From Chryseolinea sp. H1M3-3 (lineage in GTDB: Bacteria > Bacteroidota > Bacteroidia > Cytophagales > Cyclobacteriaceae), in assembly GCF_029360725.1 (NCBI RefSeq), contig NZ_JARKMY010000002.1:744001-808000 (forward strand): a stretch of 64,000 nucleotides of DNA. Reading direction: 5' to 3'. The notes beneath the pieces are model-generated. The model searched no databases, was not told where the DNA came from, and worked only from the letters and a program-made list of their open reading frames with translations. The translations under genes were made by a program, and so were the position numbers. This document shows positions 8,575 through 17,118 of the stretch, piece by piece (positions within the stretch are counted from its first letter, which is position 1; each line of letters opens with the position of its first letter).

Positions 8575-9605
8575 CAGAATGTTTGAAGATCTATGATAGA
8601 ATCCGTTTTTGCCGAAGCATACGAAGCATGTACTAACCTTACGGTTTCGAAATTATCTTCCCCCGTTGTTTCGGCGTGTGCCTTACCCGTTAAAGCATTT
8701 AATAAATTACGGTTGCAATCGACAATACTTGAATGGACCATCGCATTTTTCGGATCTACCCAGGAATATAACGTCGGGTTGGCAGTGACTACGTCAGTAC
8801 CGCTTTGCGTAGTGACATGGAGCTCATACTCTTTGGTAAGATGAATAGATCCTTGAGCACCTTCTACCAAGATGAACGTCTGCGGGAATGGTTCATACTC
8901 AAGAATAGACGCATACGACATCTCTGCATAACAAGTCATTCCGTTATGCATTTTCATAAAAACATTTGCCACGTCTTCTCCTTTGATTTTGGAATTAACT
9001 GTTGAAGTATGGCACTGTAAGGTACGCGCTTCCCCGAAAAGAAAACGGCATACATCTAATATGTGAGATCCAATATCTGTTAAAATGAATTCATTTAACT
9101 CTGCTAAAAAAGGCTGGTTGTCGAATACTGGAAAACGGGAACAAAATGTCACTCGCGCCTTGAAAGGTTTTCCAATGATGTTTGAATCTAGAATTTCTTT
9201 GAATTTCCGTATGGGAGCCTGCCATCGCCAGTTCTCATGAATATAAAAAGGTGTTTTTGTTTGCTTACACACGTCTACCATCTGCCTGGCGATGTGAAGT
9301 TTGGATGCCATAGGTTTTTGGCAAATTACGGCGATGTTTTTTTTGGCAGCCATTTCTGTAAAAGGTGCGTGCGTATCAACATCGGTGATGATATCAACAA
9401 AATCAAGTTTTTCGTTTTTTAAAAGGTCCTCGATGTATTCATATACACGCGGTACCTTGAATTTATGCGCCAGTGCTTCTGCCTTTGGTTTGGTACGATT
9501 GTATAATGCAACGAGTTCCACGCCTTCAAGTTCCATCCATGCAGGAATTTGATAATTTGCCCAGAAGCCTGTTCCGATTACTGCAAATCGAAGATTTCTA
9601 TTCAT
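8574..9605 (-). CDS. apsD: Gfo/Idh/MocA dehydrogenase, probable D-apiose dehydrogenase
   Basis: A 343-residue NAD(P)-dependent oxidoreductase. The N-terminal Rossmann fold has AVIGTGFWANYQIP (about 8-21). The usual EKP catalytic motif is present as CQKPMA with Lys97, the preceding Glu being replaced by Gln96. The C-terminal half carries the DIGSHILD motif (Asp177 and His181), as expected for sugar dehydrogenases of this superfamily. In the D-apionate pathway a member of this family (ApsD) oxidises D-apiose to D-apionolactone, and the neighbouring apiosidase, importer and lactonase-like genes support that role. The superfamily is broad, so the substrate is inferred from context. It lies three bases after the GH140 gene and overlaps the ATPase gene by one base. 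Confidence 0.72.
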   Translation of the reverse strand: MNRNLRFAVIGTGFWANYQIPAWMELEGVELVALYNRTKPKAEALAHKFKVPRVYEYIEDLLKNEKLDFVDIITDVDTHAPFTEMAAKKNIAVICQKPMASKLHIARQMVDVCKQTKTPFYIHENWRWQAPIRKFKEILDSNIIGKPFKARVTFCSRFPVFDNQPFLAELNEFILTDIGSHILDVCRFLFGEARTLQCHTSTVNSKIKGEDVANVFMKMHNGMTCYAEMSYASILEYEPFPQTFILVEGAQGSIHLTKEYELHVTTQSGTDVVTANPTLYSWVDPKNAMVHSSIVDCNRNLLNALTGKAHAETTGEDNFETVRLVHASYASAKTDSIIDLQTF

Positions 9606-9608
9606 GGG

Positions 9609-10991
9609 TTATTTTTTAGTAACCGGTGGTGCATAATTTTTTGATGCATCGTCAATAATTAATACCCAATCCTGTCCATATCCGGTTGACGGTGGTGTAA
9701 ACTCCTGTTGGGCATTTTTAACCGACTTGTTATTATTTTTCACTTCACCATTGCGGGGATTGTACCAATAAGAGTTGATCTCCTTTCCAGATATTTTATT
9801 GGTGTTGACGGTGAATTTTTTTCCTTGAGAACTGTATACAAAAATATAGTCATTGCCGCGCGTCGCCTGGACATGGTCATGGGCGCCCAGGGCATCCGTT
9901 ATTAAAGATTGGTCCGGGATTCTGTCAAACATCGGGCGCGATTCGATGAGTGCTCTGACATACTTCATTTGACCTGCCCCGGGAAGGTCGAGCGCGATGT
10001 ACCATGGCCGGCCAGGGCCGTTAAGAGGGGCACGGTTTGGCGCATACATCTGCCATATATCATGGCACCCGTAGGTATGACCAAAAGCTCCGGCGAATAC
10101 ATCAAAGTAAGCGGCCTTTCGCACATCATAGGCGCTGGATGTACCAAGGTCCTGAACGTTAAAGCACACAGGGTGGTCTTCGTAAATCGGTTCACCATCG
10201 ACCACGGGTTTCACGGGCTTGAGATTATATGCATACGCCATTCTCTCCCATAAGCTCAGATCTCTACAATGTCCTGTTTGAAACATGTTGAAGTCAAGCC
10301 AATCGTCGTTATGAAACCATTTGGCTGTACCACCATCCTGAATCCCGTTAGGTTGCGGGTGAAAAGACATCAATGCATTATTTTTCCCAACGGCTTCTTC
10401 GATACCAGCGGCCATGGCTCTCCAGAGCGCTATGTCATTCTCATTTCTTGGATTGCGATCACCTCCTAAAAGCCAGACAATATTTTTGTCATTTTGATAG
10501 CGATTGCCCAACCATTTTCCATATACCCTCGCGTTCTCGACAGTAAATATTTCGGGCCCTACTCCCCAATGTGCTTTGAAAACTTTATCTCCCCAGGTTG
10601 GAAGCATGCCAATGTACAGATTGAATTCCGCTGCCTTCCGAACAATAAAATCAACATGTTGAAAATATGCTTCACGCGGTTTTGTAGGATCGTCATTCTC
10701 CAACGGTCTTTCACCATAAGGATTGGGGTCGTGAAGCCCATCCAATTCTGCCAGCACAACGGCCTGGATAACAGTAAATCCCTTATCGGCTCGATTTTTA
10801 AGATACATCGTCGCTTCTTCGCGGTTTAGCCGGTGAAACAACTCCCACGCTGTATCGCCAAGCCAAAAGAATGGTTTTCCATCAGCGGTTTGGAGGAATC
10901 TTTTGTTCGGACTTACCTGGAGCTGTGCAAATACCATATTTGAAAATATACTGATGATCAACGTAGATATTAAAATTTTGAAACCTTTCAT
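9609..10991 (-). CDS. GH140-type apiosidase (DUF4038), exported
   Basis: A 460-residue secreted glycoside hydrolase. The signal peptide MKGFKILISTLIISIFSNMV ends near AQ (residue about 23). The catalytic TIM barrel follows, with the strongly conserved opening SPNKRFLQTADGKPFFWLGD, then TAWELFHRL, IVWLLGGDRNPR and PVVDGEPIYEDHP (an acidic residue in each is a good catalytic candidate). A C-terminal beta domain ends the protein. This arrangement matches DUF4038 enzymes of family GH140, characterised as apiosidases acting on rhamnogalacturonan II. Its presence inside an import and oxidation operon for apiose agrees well. It would act in the periplasm or at the surface, releasing D-apiose for the ABC importer. 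No lipobox is seen. Confidence 0.82.
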   Translation of the reverse strand: MKGFKILISTLIISIFSNMVFAQLQVSPNKRFLQTADGKPFFWLGDTAWELFHRLNREEATMYLKNRADKGFTVIQAVVLAELDGLHDPNPYGERPLENDDPTKPREAYFQHVDFIVRKAAEFNLYIGMLPTWGDKVFKAHWGVGPEIFTVENARVYGKWLGNRYQNDKNIVWLLGGDRNPRNENDIALWRAMAAGIEEAVGKNNALMSFHPQPNGIQDGGTAKWFHNDDWLDFNMFQTGHCRDLSLWERMAYAYNLKPVKPVVDGEPIYEDHPVCFNVQDLGTSSAYDVRKAAYFDVFAGAFGHTYGCHDIWQMYAPNRAPLNGPGRPWYIALDLPGAGQMKYVRALIESRPMFDRIPDQSLITDALGAHDHVQATRGNDYIFVYSSQGKKFTVNTNKISGKEINSYWYNPRNGEVKNNNKSVKNAQQEFTPPSTGYGQDWVLIIDDASKNYAPPVTKK

Positions 10992-11059
10992 ACTGATAAA
11001 TTTTTGAAATTCGTGTTTTGTTTTACGAGATATTTTATCCGTTCAACCGGAATTACTAC

Positions 11060-11908
11060 TTATGTCTTTGGAATTTTTGTCATCACTTCAATTTGGTACT
11101 TGACGTGATCGGGCTCAAGGACTTTTTTCCAATCTTCTTTGAAGATAAGTGGTTTACCGATTTGGATGGCTTTATAACAAGCGTCTGAAAAAACACCACC
11201 AGGAATTTGATCAAAACAAAGTGCCAGATCGATGTTGATATGTCCCATAAAGAAATCAAACACCGCATCTTTTGGAACACCTTTTCTGATCACTTCGTCC
11301 ATTGCCTCTCGCATCGTAAACATAACAGCACCAAGGAAGGTCTCGGCTAAACCAGGTTCCAAAAGCGCCATTTGTTCAACGGTGATTCTATGCGCCCTGG
11401 TTACCGGTGCATACATTGTGGTAGCCAACGTTTCTCCCATATTATAATGCTCTTCAGGTCCCTGCATGAGTGCGCATACAATTGCCTGGCGCGCGGTGAT
11501 TCCACCAAAGTAGTCAAAATGTTTTTTTGGATCTTCTTCATAATTGAAAACCGAGGGATGCGTCGGATGCGAAACGAAGTAAGAAATATCGGCTCTTGTT
11601 GGCAAGTGCCCACCTACTGCAGCAGCAGGGTCCAGTGTAACGACAATCGCGCCAGGCTTAAACTTGGAAAGCATTTCGGATGCGACCTTGCCAATGTAAA
11701 TGTCAGGTACAGCGAGAATTACAATATCTGCAGTTGGAATGATATCATCAGCATTAGAGACCTTTATCCCCCGTTTTTCCAAGCGATCTATACCGACTGA
11801 ACTTACTTCGATGTAATGCATTTTGTAAGACGAATTTTTTAAGTTATCGGTAAGGCGGCATCCCATTTTTCCGCCAGCACCAACTAAAGCTACTGTTTGC
11901 ATTGCCAT
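11060..11908 (-). CDS. apnO: Probable D-apionate oxidoisomerase (phosphogluconate dehydrogenase-like)
   Basis: A 282-residue cytosolic NAD-dependent enzyme. An N-terminal Rossmann motif LVGAGGKMG (about 8-16) precedes the segments DIVILAVPD and VVTLDPAAA. The C-terminal helical domain has VSHPTHPSVF, CALMQGPEEHY and LLEPGLAETFLG, the pattern of the phosphogluconate-dehydrogenase C-terminal-like family to which D-apionate oxidoisomerase (ApnO) belongs. That enzyme oxidises and rearranges D-apionate to 3-oxo-isoapionate. Substrate assignment is by family plus context: it lies between the decarboxylase-like and apiosidase genes in one operon. About 68 bases separate it from the apiosidase gene, the widest gap in the run, so an internal promoter or processing site there is possible. 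Confidence 0.75.
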   Translation of the reverse strand: MAMQTVALVGAGGKMGCRLTDNLKNSSYKMHYIEVSSVGIDRLEKRGIKVSNADDIIPTADIVILAVPDIYIGKVASEMLSKFKPGAIVVTLDPAAAVGGHLPTRADISYFVSHPTHPSVFNYEEDPKKHFDYFGGITARQAIVCALMQGPEEHYNMGETLATTMYAPVTRAHRITVEQMALLEPGLAETFLGAVMFTMREAMDEVIRKGVPKDAVFDFFMGHINIDLALCFDQIPGGVFSDACYKAIQIGKPLIFKEDWKKVLEPDHVKYQIEVMTKIPKT

Positions 11909-11918
11909 ATTATTCCCA

Positions 11919-12737
11919 TTAAGTGTTCGTTTTAAAATAGATTTGATCCTTTAAGTATCGAATGCTTTCATCTGCCCATTGCCTTTCTTTTTTAATTGTT
12001 TCTTCCAATTTAGATTCGGGTGTAACCCACTGCTCAAGGATGGCACTTTGGCAATTGCTAAATTTTTCCAGCTTTTCCATGAGGAACGGAAGATCTAACA
12101 TTCCTTTTCCTGCAGGGGTACCTGTAACTGTGAATCCCATGTTATGAGCAAATCGACGAATCGTAAAATCTTTGATATGCAGATTTACCGTAAAGGGTGC
12201 GAGCCATTCGGTAACTTCATGAAGTCCCTCTCCAGCGCCAATTGAATTTACTGTGTCCAGGCAGATACCAATGTGATCATCTGAAATCGTGTCCATGATT
12301 TCCCTTAGTTCCTTTGCTCTGAATCGATCGTGATTTTCAATGCCTAATGTGATCTTTTGTTTTTTCAGATCAGGTAACGCGTTTCTTAAAATCGAGGTGA
12401 TAGTTTTATCATCCGGTTCATAATTATCCCCGTCAACAACAAATCGAAGTAAAGGCGATTTGAAATACTCAGCGATTTCAATATACCGATGCAGGTGATC
12501 TTCTGTTAAGCGACGGGCTCCCACTTCCAGCCGGATACCATTGTCGTGAATGGAGGTGGCGAGACTGGATAATCTTTCCGCAGGAATTTTATGAAGCGGA
12601 AAATTATCGCCGAGTTGTAAACATTTCAAACCAAAGGCTACAGTTTGAGCCACCAGATCATGTTCAGTTAAATGGGCATGACTTCCATTTACGCCAGCCG
12701 ACCATCCATAGGTAAAACTGCTGATGCCTAAAACCAT
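11919..12737 (-). CDS. oiaC: Probable 3-oxo-isoapionate decarboxylase (xylose isomerase-like TIM barrel)
   Basis: A TIM-barrel protein of the AP-endonuclease-2/xylose-isomerase-like family. I start it at the ATG giving MVLGISSFTYGWS, the usual first strand of the barrel; the frame continues upstream to 12785. Metal-binding positions of the family are visible: Glu in LGIENHDRF, Asp in GICLDTVNS, His in NLHIKDF and Glu in SAILEQW. In the apionate pathway a protein of this fold (OiaC) decarboxylates 3-oxo-isoapionate to L-erythrulose. It is the first gene of the leftward operon and lies ten bases before the oxidoisomerase-like gene. A generic sugar-phosphate isomerase is the alternative if the operon were not for apiose. 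Confidence 0.72.
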   Translation of the reverse strand: MVLGISSFTYGWSAGVNGSHAHLTEHDLVAQTVAFGLKCLQLGDNFPLHKIPAERLSSLATSIHDNGIRLEVGARRLTEDHLHRYIEIAEYFKSPLLRFVVDGDNYEPDDKTITSILRNALPDLKKQKITLGIENHDRFRAKELREIMDTISDDHIGICLDTVNSIGAGEGLHEVTEWLAPFTVNLHIKDFTIRRFAHNMGFTVTGTPAGKGMLDLPFLMEKLEKFSNCQSAILEQWVTPESKLEETIKKERQWADESIRYLKDQIYFKTNT

Positions 12738-12810
12738 GTTGGATTTATTTTTTACAATGTTACGCGAAGGTTCAAGCGATTGCATCCACTGATTTGCTTA
12801 ATATCAATGC

Positions 12811-12818
12811 TATTTTTG
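12811..12818 (+). promoter_or_regulatory. Candidate -7 element for the AraC-type regulator
   Basis: TATTTTTG matches the Bacteroidota -7 consensus TAnnTTTG exactly and sits 44 bases before the regulator ATG, in the short divergent gap. A TTTG at 12793-12796 is only 14 bases upstream, shorter than the usual spacing, so the -33 part is not convincing. Confidence 0.3.
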
Positions 12819-12862
12819 CATATCTTTAATCAGATAAGTTATAAAATGTTTATTTAGAACAT

Positions 12863-13789
12863 ATGGTTAAGCAGCTTTCTCAGAGGCCTCAATTGCTTAA
12901 GATCATTCCACCAATGGAGAAATCCATTGTAATTAAAGGGGATGATATTGCCTGGAACAATCCTTGGCACTATCATCCAGAGATTGAACTCCTGTATTGC
13001 ATTAAGGGAAAAGGGACCAACTTTATCGGTAACAGCATCAGGACCATTGAAGAGGGCGAGTTGTTATTGTTGGGAAAGAATTTACCACATACCCGGCAAC
13101 GTGACCGGCGACATTATCTGGATCATCCTCAAGAAAATCCAGAGTCAATAGTCATTCAGTTTCATGAAGATTTTTTAGGTGAACATTTTTTTGAATTAAG
13201 AGAATTTGTTCACATTCAAAAGCTTCTTCATCGTGCAAGGATCGGGCTGAAATTTTTCGGGAAAACACGAAATGACGTTGCGGCAAAGCTGGAGAAGATC
13301 AACAGTATAAATACTACGGCGTCTATTTTGGAACTATTGGCCATCCTTGATTTACTCGCCCGTTCTGACGAATTCATCGAACTGAATGCAGCGAATTATT
13401 TTAGTGATGTGCATGAAAAATCTTCTCAGAAGATTAATAAAGTTTATCACTATACAATTGAGCACTTTCGAGAACCCATTTCGCTTCACCAAGTAGCGTC
13501 GCTTACAAATCATAGTCCTGCCGCATTCTGCAGATATTTTAAAACACGGACACGTAAAAGTTATTTTCAATACCTGACCGAAATGCGGATAGCCTATGCG
13601 TGCGAGTTATTAATGGAAGGGAACCTGGACGTAACACGGGTTTGTTTTGCAAGTGGATTCAATAATCTTTCGAATTTCCACAAACAGTTTAAAAAAGTTA
13701 TGAAGATAACGCCTAGTGAATATCGCTATAAGAGTTTGAAGAAAATACCCTCCATTCATCCGGGGACAAATGAAGCAGGCTTAAGCTAA
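12863..13789 (+). CDS. AraC-family regulator with cupin sensor domain
   Basis: A 308-residue transcription factor. The N-terminal cupin (about 25-100) contains NPWHYHPEIELLYCIKGKG and GELLLLGKNLPH, the sugar- or effector-binding barrel of AraC-like proteins. The C-terminal double helix-turn-helix (about 195-290) contains ISLHQVASLTNHSPAAFCRY and the conserved second-helix signature VCFASGFNNLSNFHKQFKK, followed by TPSEYR. It diverges from the apiose operon across a short gap, the classical placement for a local activator, so it probably responds to apiose or a pathway intermediate. It could also control the following deacetylase gene, which is 43 bases downstream on the same strand. Confidence 0.88.
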   Translation: MVKQLSQRPQLLKIIPPMEKSIVIKGDDIAWNNPWHYHPEIELLYCIKGKGTNFIGNSIRTIEEGELLLLGKNLPHTRQRDRRHYLDHPQENPESIVIQFHEDFLGEHFFELREFVHIQKLLHRARIGLKFFGKTRNDVAAKLEKINSINTTASILELLAILDLLARSDEFIELNAANYFSDVHEKSSQKINKVYHYTIEHFREPISLHQVASLTNHSPAAFCRYFKTRTRKSYFQYLTEMRIAYACELLMEGNLDVTRVCFASGFNNLSNFHKQFKKVMKITPSEYRYKSLKKIPSIHPGTNEAGLS

Positions 13790-13832
13790 TCATCTTAAAA
13801 AACAGAAGCATAACCAAATTAAACCATCCTCC

Positions 13833-14684
13833 ATGAAAAAAATCCTTAGCTCAATTATTATTTTCCTGTTAGCAATTACTGCGGAAGCACAACAAAAACC
13901 AGGGCCGAGGCTTATCGTTAGAGGAGATGATATGGGGTTTAGTCATTCGGGAAACGAAGCGCTTATTAAATGTTACAAAGACGGTGTACAAACCTCAATT
14001 GAGATTATCGTTCCGTCACCTTGGTTTCCGGAGGCAGTACGACTGTTGAAAGAAAATCCAAAAGCCGATGTAGGGATTCATATTGCATTGACCAGCGAAT
14101 GGGATAATGTAAAATACCGTCCGGTGTCGCATAGTCCAAGCCTTACAGATGCAGACGGATATTTCTATCCTTTTATATACCCAAATAAGAATTATCCCGG
14201 CCAGGCACTGACGGAGAATAAATTTTCACTTGAAGATATTGAAAGAGAAATCCGTGCGCAGATTGAACTCGCCATAAAAAAAATTCCGCGTATAACGCAC
14301 ATTTCTTCACACATGGGATGTTATAATATGAATCCAGATGTTAAAGCCATAGCCAAAAAATTAGCAAAAGAATACAAGATAGACATAGACCCTAGCGAAT
14401 ATGATGTTAAGTACGTCAGTTATTCAGGAGCAAAGGAAACTTCAGAACAAAAAGTGCAAAGCTTTATTAAAATGCTCGATGAATTAAAAGCAGGAGAGAC
14501 TTATTTGTTTGTTGATCATCCGGGAATTGACACGCCGGAACTTCGAGCGATTTCCCATATCGGTTATGAAAATGTCGCTGTGGATCGGCAAGGTGTAACG
14601 GATGCATGGACGGATCCAAGAGTAAAAGAGGCTATCAAAAACAAAGGAATACAGTTGATAAGTTACGCTGATCTCAAAAAGTAA
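13833..14684 (+). CDS. Exported YdjC/ChbG-like carbohydrate deacetylase
   Basis: A 283-residue protein with a cleavable signal peptide (MKKILSSIIIFLLAITAEAQ). It then has the YdjC-family metal-site motifs: LIVRGDDMGFSHSGNEAL with an Asp-Asp pair, DVGIHIALTSEW with the first metal His, and ITHISSHMGCYN with the second. Family members remove N-acetyl or other acyl groups from small oligosaccharides. Most are cytosolic, so export suggests it trims incoming oligosaccharides in the periplasm. The segment FVDHPGIDTPEL near the C-terminus is also typical. It converges on the GH78 gene with only 13 bases between stops. Its substrate is unknown, but acetylated pectic fragments would suit the neighbourhood. 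Confidence 0.8.
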   Translation: MKKILSSIIIFLLAITAEAQQKPGPRLIVRGDDMGFSHSGNEALIKCYKDGVQTSIEIIVPSPWFPEAVRLLKENPKADVGIHIALTSEWDNVKYRPVSHSPSLTDADGYFYPFIYPNKNYPGQALTENKFSLEDIEREIRAQIELAIKKIPRITHISSHMGCYNMNPDVKAIAKKLAKEYKIDIDPSEYDVKYVSYSGAKETSEQKVQSFIKMLDELKAGETYLFVDHPGIDTPELRAISHIGYENVAVDRQGVTDAWTDPRVKEAIKNKGIQLISYADLKK

Positions 14685-14697
14685 CTGCAATCGACTA

Positions 14698-17118
14698 TCA
14701 GAGATCCAAAGTTGTTTTACCAGAGGACAAAGGGTATGTTTTGTCTTGCCAATAAAAGGTACCAAGCGTTTTTTCAGGCAATGTAATTTCAGCTTTCCAT
14801 TTTCCTTTTACCTGGAAGTAATTGACAGCAATCTGACCATTCGGATGTGGCATTTTTCCTTTCGCCTGAGATAGACTGCCCAAGTGTGGTTTGATCTTTA
14901 CTTTCGAAAATCCAGGTGAATCACTATCGATACCAAGGATGATCCTGAAAAATTCTATGTTCGGACTGGAGCCCCATGCATGACAGTCTGATCGACTATT
15001 GTTATGATCCGAAATCTCCGCCCATGTAGTCAGGCCGTTACTTAATTGAGCACGCCAGTCGCCCAACAAGTTTAAGTAGCTATCACCAAGGCCAACTTTA
15101 GCTATGGCTTGATGTACATAATATTTGAAATAGATCGTTGCTTGAGTGAGTGACGTATCAGACAAAATTTTCTTTGCTAATTGAGTGGCTTCATCCCCTG
15201 AAATTACCTCTGCCAGAATTGCCAATGTATTTGCGTGTTGAGAGTACAAAGTTTGTTCCGGCGTATCAGCAAATAGGTGATTGGAAGACCAGTATTTTGA
15301 CTTGATAGTTTGTTTTAATTGTTCAGCTGCGGCATGATATTTTTCAGCAAATTCCTTCATGCCCAAAGCTTCCTCCAATTCAGCAGCAAGCTGATAAGCC
15401 CAGCAAAGTTGAATATCCAAGGCCGCAGAATTACCATTCTTGCCAATAGGAGCTACCCCTCTGTCCCAACCTTCACCTTGCGCCCAATCTGTAAATTCCC
15501 AATAAGGTGCTTTCTTCAACGATCCATCCGACTGCTGATATTGGTTAAAAAAATGCAGTATCTGCCGGGCACTTGCTAACTTGTTTTTTACAAATTCGTG
15601 GTCTGGACGATACCGCCAATAGTCATGGAGCATTCCAATCCAATAGAGTGAGAACGTGGGAATCTCCTGGGCATTTGCAGATGGATAACGACTTAATGTA
15701 ATGCCTTCCGCCATGCGTGAGTTATCCAATTGACGAAGAGCATTTTTCACCAGGGCATCATCGCCGCTATTGAATAAAGAGACTAAGGCTTGGATGCGCG
15801 TATCACCGATGTATTGTAACTGCTCGTAGTAAGGACAATCCATGTAAGTTTCAACAGCGCATAGACGTGCCGTTCTCCATCCGACTTCCAATATTTTGTT
15901 CAACTCCGGATTCTTGGCTTCAAATTGCGCGTTAAATTCAAATGGATAACCTGTAAACACTGCATGTGAATCGTCGATGATCAGTGGCTCATTTTTGGTC
16001 TCAATTGCGAGTTCGAGGTAACGAAAAGTTCTCCAAGCCAACGATGTAAATTTTTGATGACTGGCGCCACTACTAATCAATTGATCTTTCACGCCAACAA
16101 AACGTTTGCCTGTAATTTCATTCCGGTTTCCTTTTTGTTGCTCCGCTCTCCAATCTGAGGAGTTTTCAATTACATAAAGCGCCTCAGCATAACGGATATC
16201 AATTAACGCATTTTTTCCTTTGCTGAATTGTAGCACGGGGTAGGCGTTGGTAAGGAAACCTTGATCCAGTAAAAGCGTGACTTTTTTGTTGGCTGGAATT
16301 GTTAGCGATGATGCTTGAGCAGGAAATATTTTTGGGACAGTAATTCCAGTAGCCATACGGGTACTTGCTAATCGTTGAGGCGTTAGCTCCATGGGTGGAA
16401 TGGACCGGGGTACCAGCATCCAACCATTGGTCCATTCAAAAACTCCTTTGGGTAGACCGGCAAAAATTTCATTCGCACTTTTCCAAGAGGTATCCTGAAA
16501 TGTTAAAGAATTCCACCCGGTTACATGTTTGTTAAAATCAATTTTTTCTCCTGGTCCTGACACGTAAAAAGTGTAAATCAGTTGAGGCCTTAACGGTTCG
16601 TAGCTATCGTCTCGAATACATTTCCAGCTTTTATTTGTATTGACTATTTCCTCAGCGGAAGTATTTCCTTGTAAAATGAAGGCCGTGCGATAGGAGATTT
16701 GCGCTTCCGCACGCTCATTTCCGAAATTCCATACCAATGCACCAATAACATTTTTGCCTTCTATTAAATATGGCGCCAAGTCAATGGTTTCAAAATTATA
16801 ATGAAATAGATCACCGCGTGCTGGGCCATGAGACACTTCCTGATCATTAACGTAAAGTTTATACCGGTTATCCGCAGAAACATGAACAATAAATGAAGAT
16901 GGTTTAGATTTAAGCTCAATCACTTTTCGAAATTTATAAACACCATAGTCCTCATCTGGTTCTCCTGGCACCGAGACCCATAAAGCTTTCCATTTCTTTT
17001 CAAGAATGTCAGAATGAATATTTTGTGCAGACACATTTATCGATATAAGTAATAACAACACGCCGGTAATCCGGTATGAAACACGCTGCGTATGTTTTGT
17101 TTCTATTGTCGTTCTCAT
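14698..17118 (-). CDS. GH78 alpha-L-rhamnosidase, exported
   Basis: About 806 residues from the ATG giving MRTTIETKHTQRVSYRITGV; the frame extends nine codons further upstream. A signal peptide ending VSAQN leads into the N-terminal beta-sandwich domain with the sugar-binding-like segment FIVHVSADNRYKLYVNDQEV. The catalytic (alpha/alpha)6 barrel has the hallmark ETYMDCPYYEQLQYIGDTR (about residue 425), with the Glu and Asp expected to act as catalytic acids. A short C-terminal beta domain follows (IDSDSPGFSKVKIKPHLG and HPNGQIAVNYF). It removes terminal alpha-L-rhamnose from plant glycans or glycosides in the periplasm. It is transcribed away from the downstream hybrid sensor gene. Confidence 0.9.
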   Translation of the reverse strand: MRTTIETKHTQRVSYRITGVLLLLISINVSAQNIHSDILEKKWKALWVSVPGEPDEDYGVYKFRKVIELKSKPSSFIVHVSADNRYKLYVNDQEVSHGPARGDLFHYNFETIDLAPYLIEGKNVIGALVWNFGNERAEAQISYRTAFILQGNTSAEEIVNTNKSWKCIRDDSYEPLRPQLIYTFYVSGPGEKIDFNKHVTGWNSLTFQDTSWKSANEIFAGLPKGVFEWTNGWMLVPRSIPPMELTPQRLASTRMATGITVPKIFPAQASSLTIPANKKVTLLLDQGFLTNAYPVLQFSKGKNALIDIRYAEALYVIENSSDWRAEQQKGNRNEITGKRFVGVKDQLISSGASHQKFTSLAWRTFRYLELAIETKNEPLIIDDSHAVFTGYPFEFNAQFEAKNPELNKILEVGWRTARLCAVETYMDCPYYEQLQYIGDTRIQALVSLFNSGDDALVKNALRQLDNSRMAEGITLSRYPSANAQEIPTFSLYWIGMLHDYWRYRPDHEFVKNKLASARQILHFFNQYQQSDGSLKKAPYWEFTDWAQGEGWDRGVAPIGKNGNSAALDIQLCWAYQLAAELEEALGMKEFAEKYHAAAEQLKQTIKSKYWSSNHLFADTPEQTLYSQHANTLAILAEVISGDEATQLAKKILSDTSLTQATIYFKYYVHQAIAKVGLGDSYLNLLGDWRAQLSNGLTTWAEISDHNNSRSDCHAWGSSPNIEFFRIILGIDSDSPGFSKVKIKPHLGSLSQAKGKMPHPNGQIAVNYFQVKGKWKAEITLPEKTLGTFYWQDKTYPLSSGKTTLDL

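Noticed and set aside
11372-11800. 142-codon plus-strand frame inside the oxidoisomerase-like gene
   Set aside because: Antisense to a gene with clear family motifs; its translation has no plausible fold.
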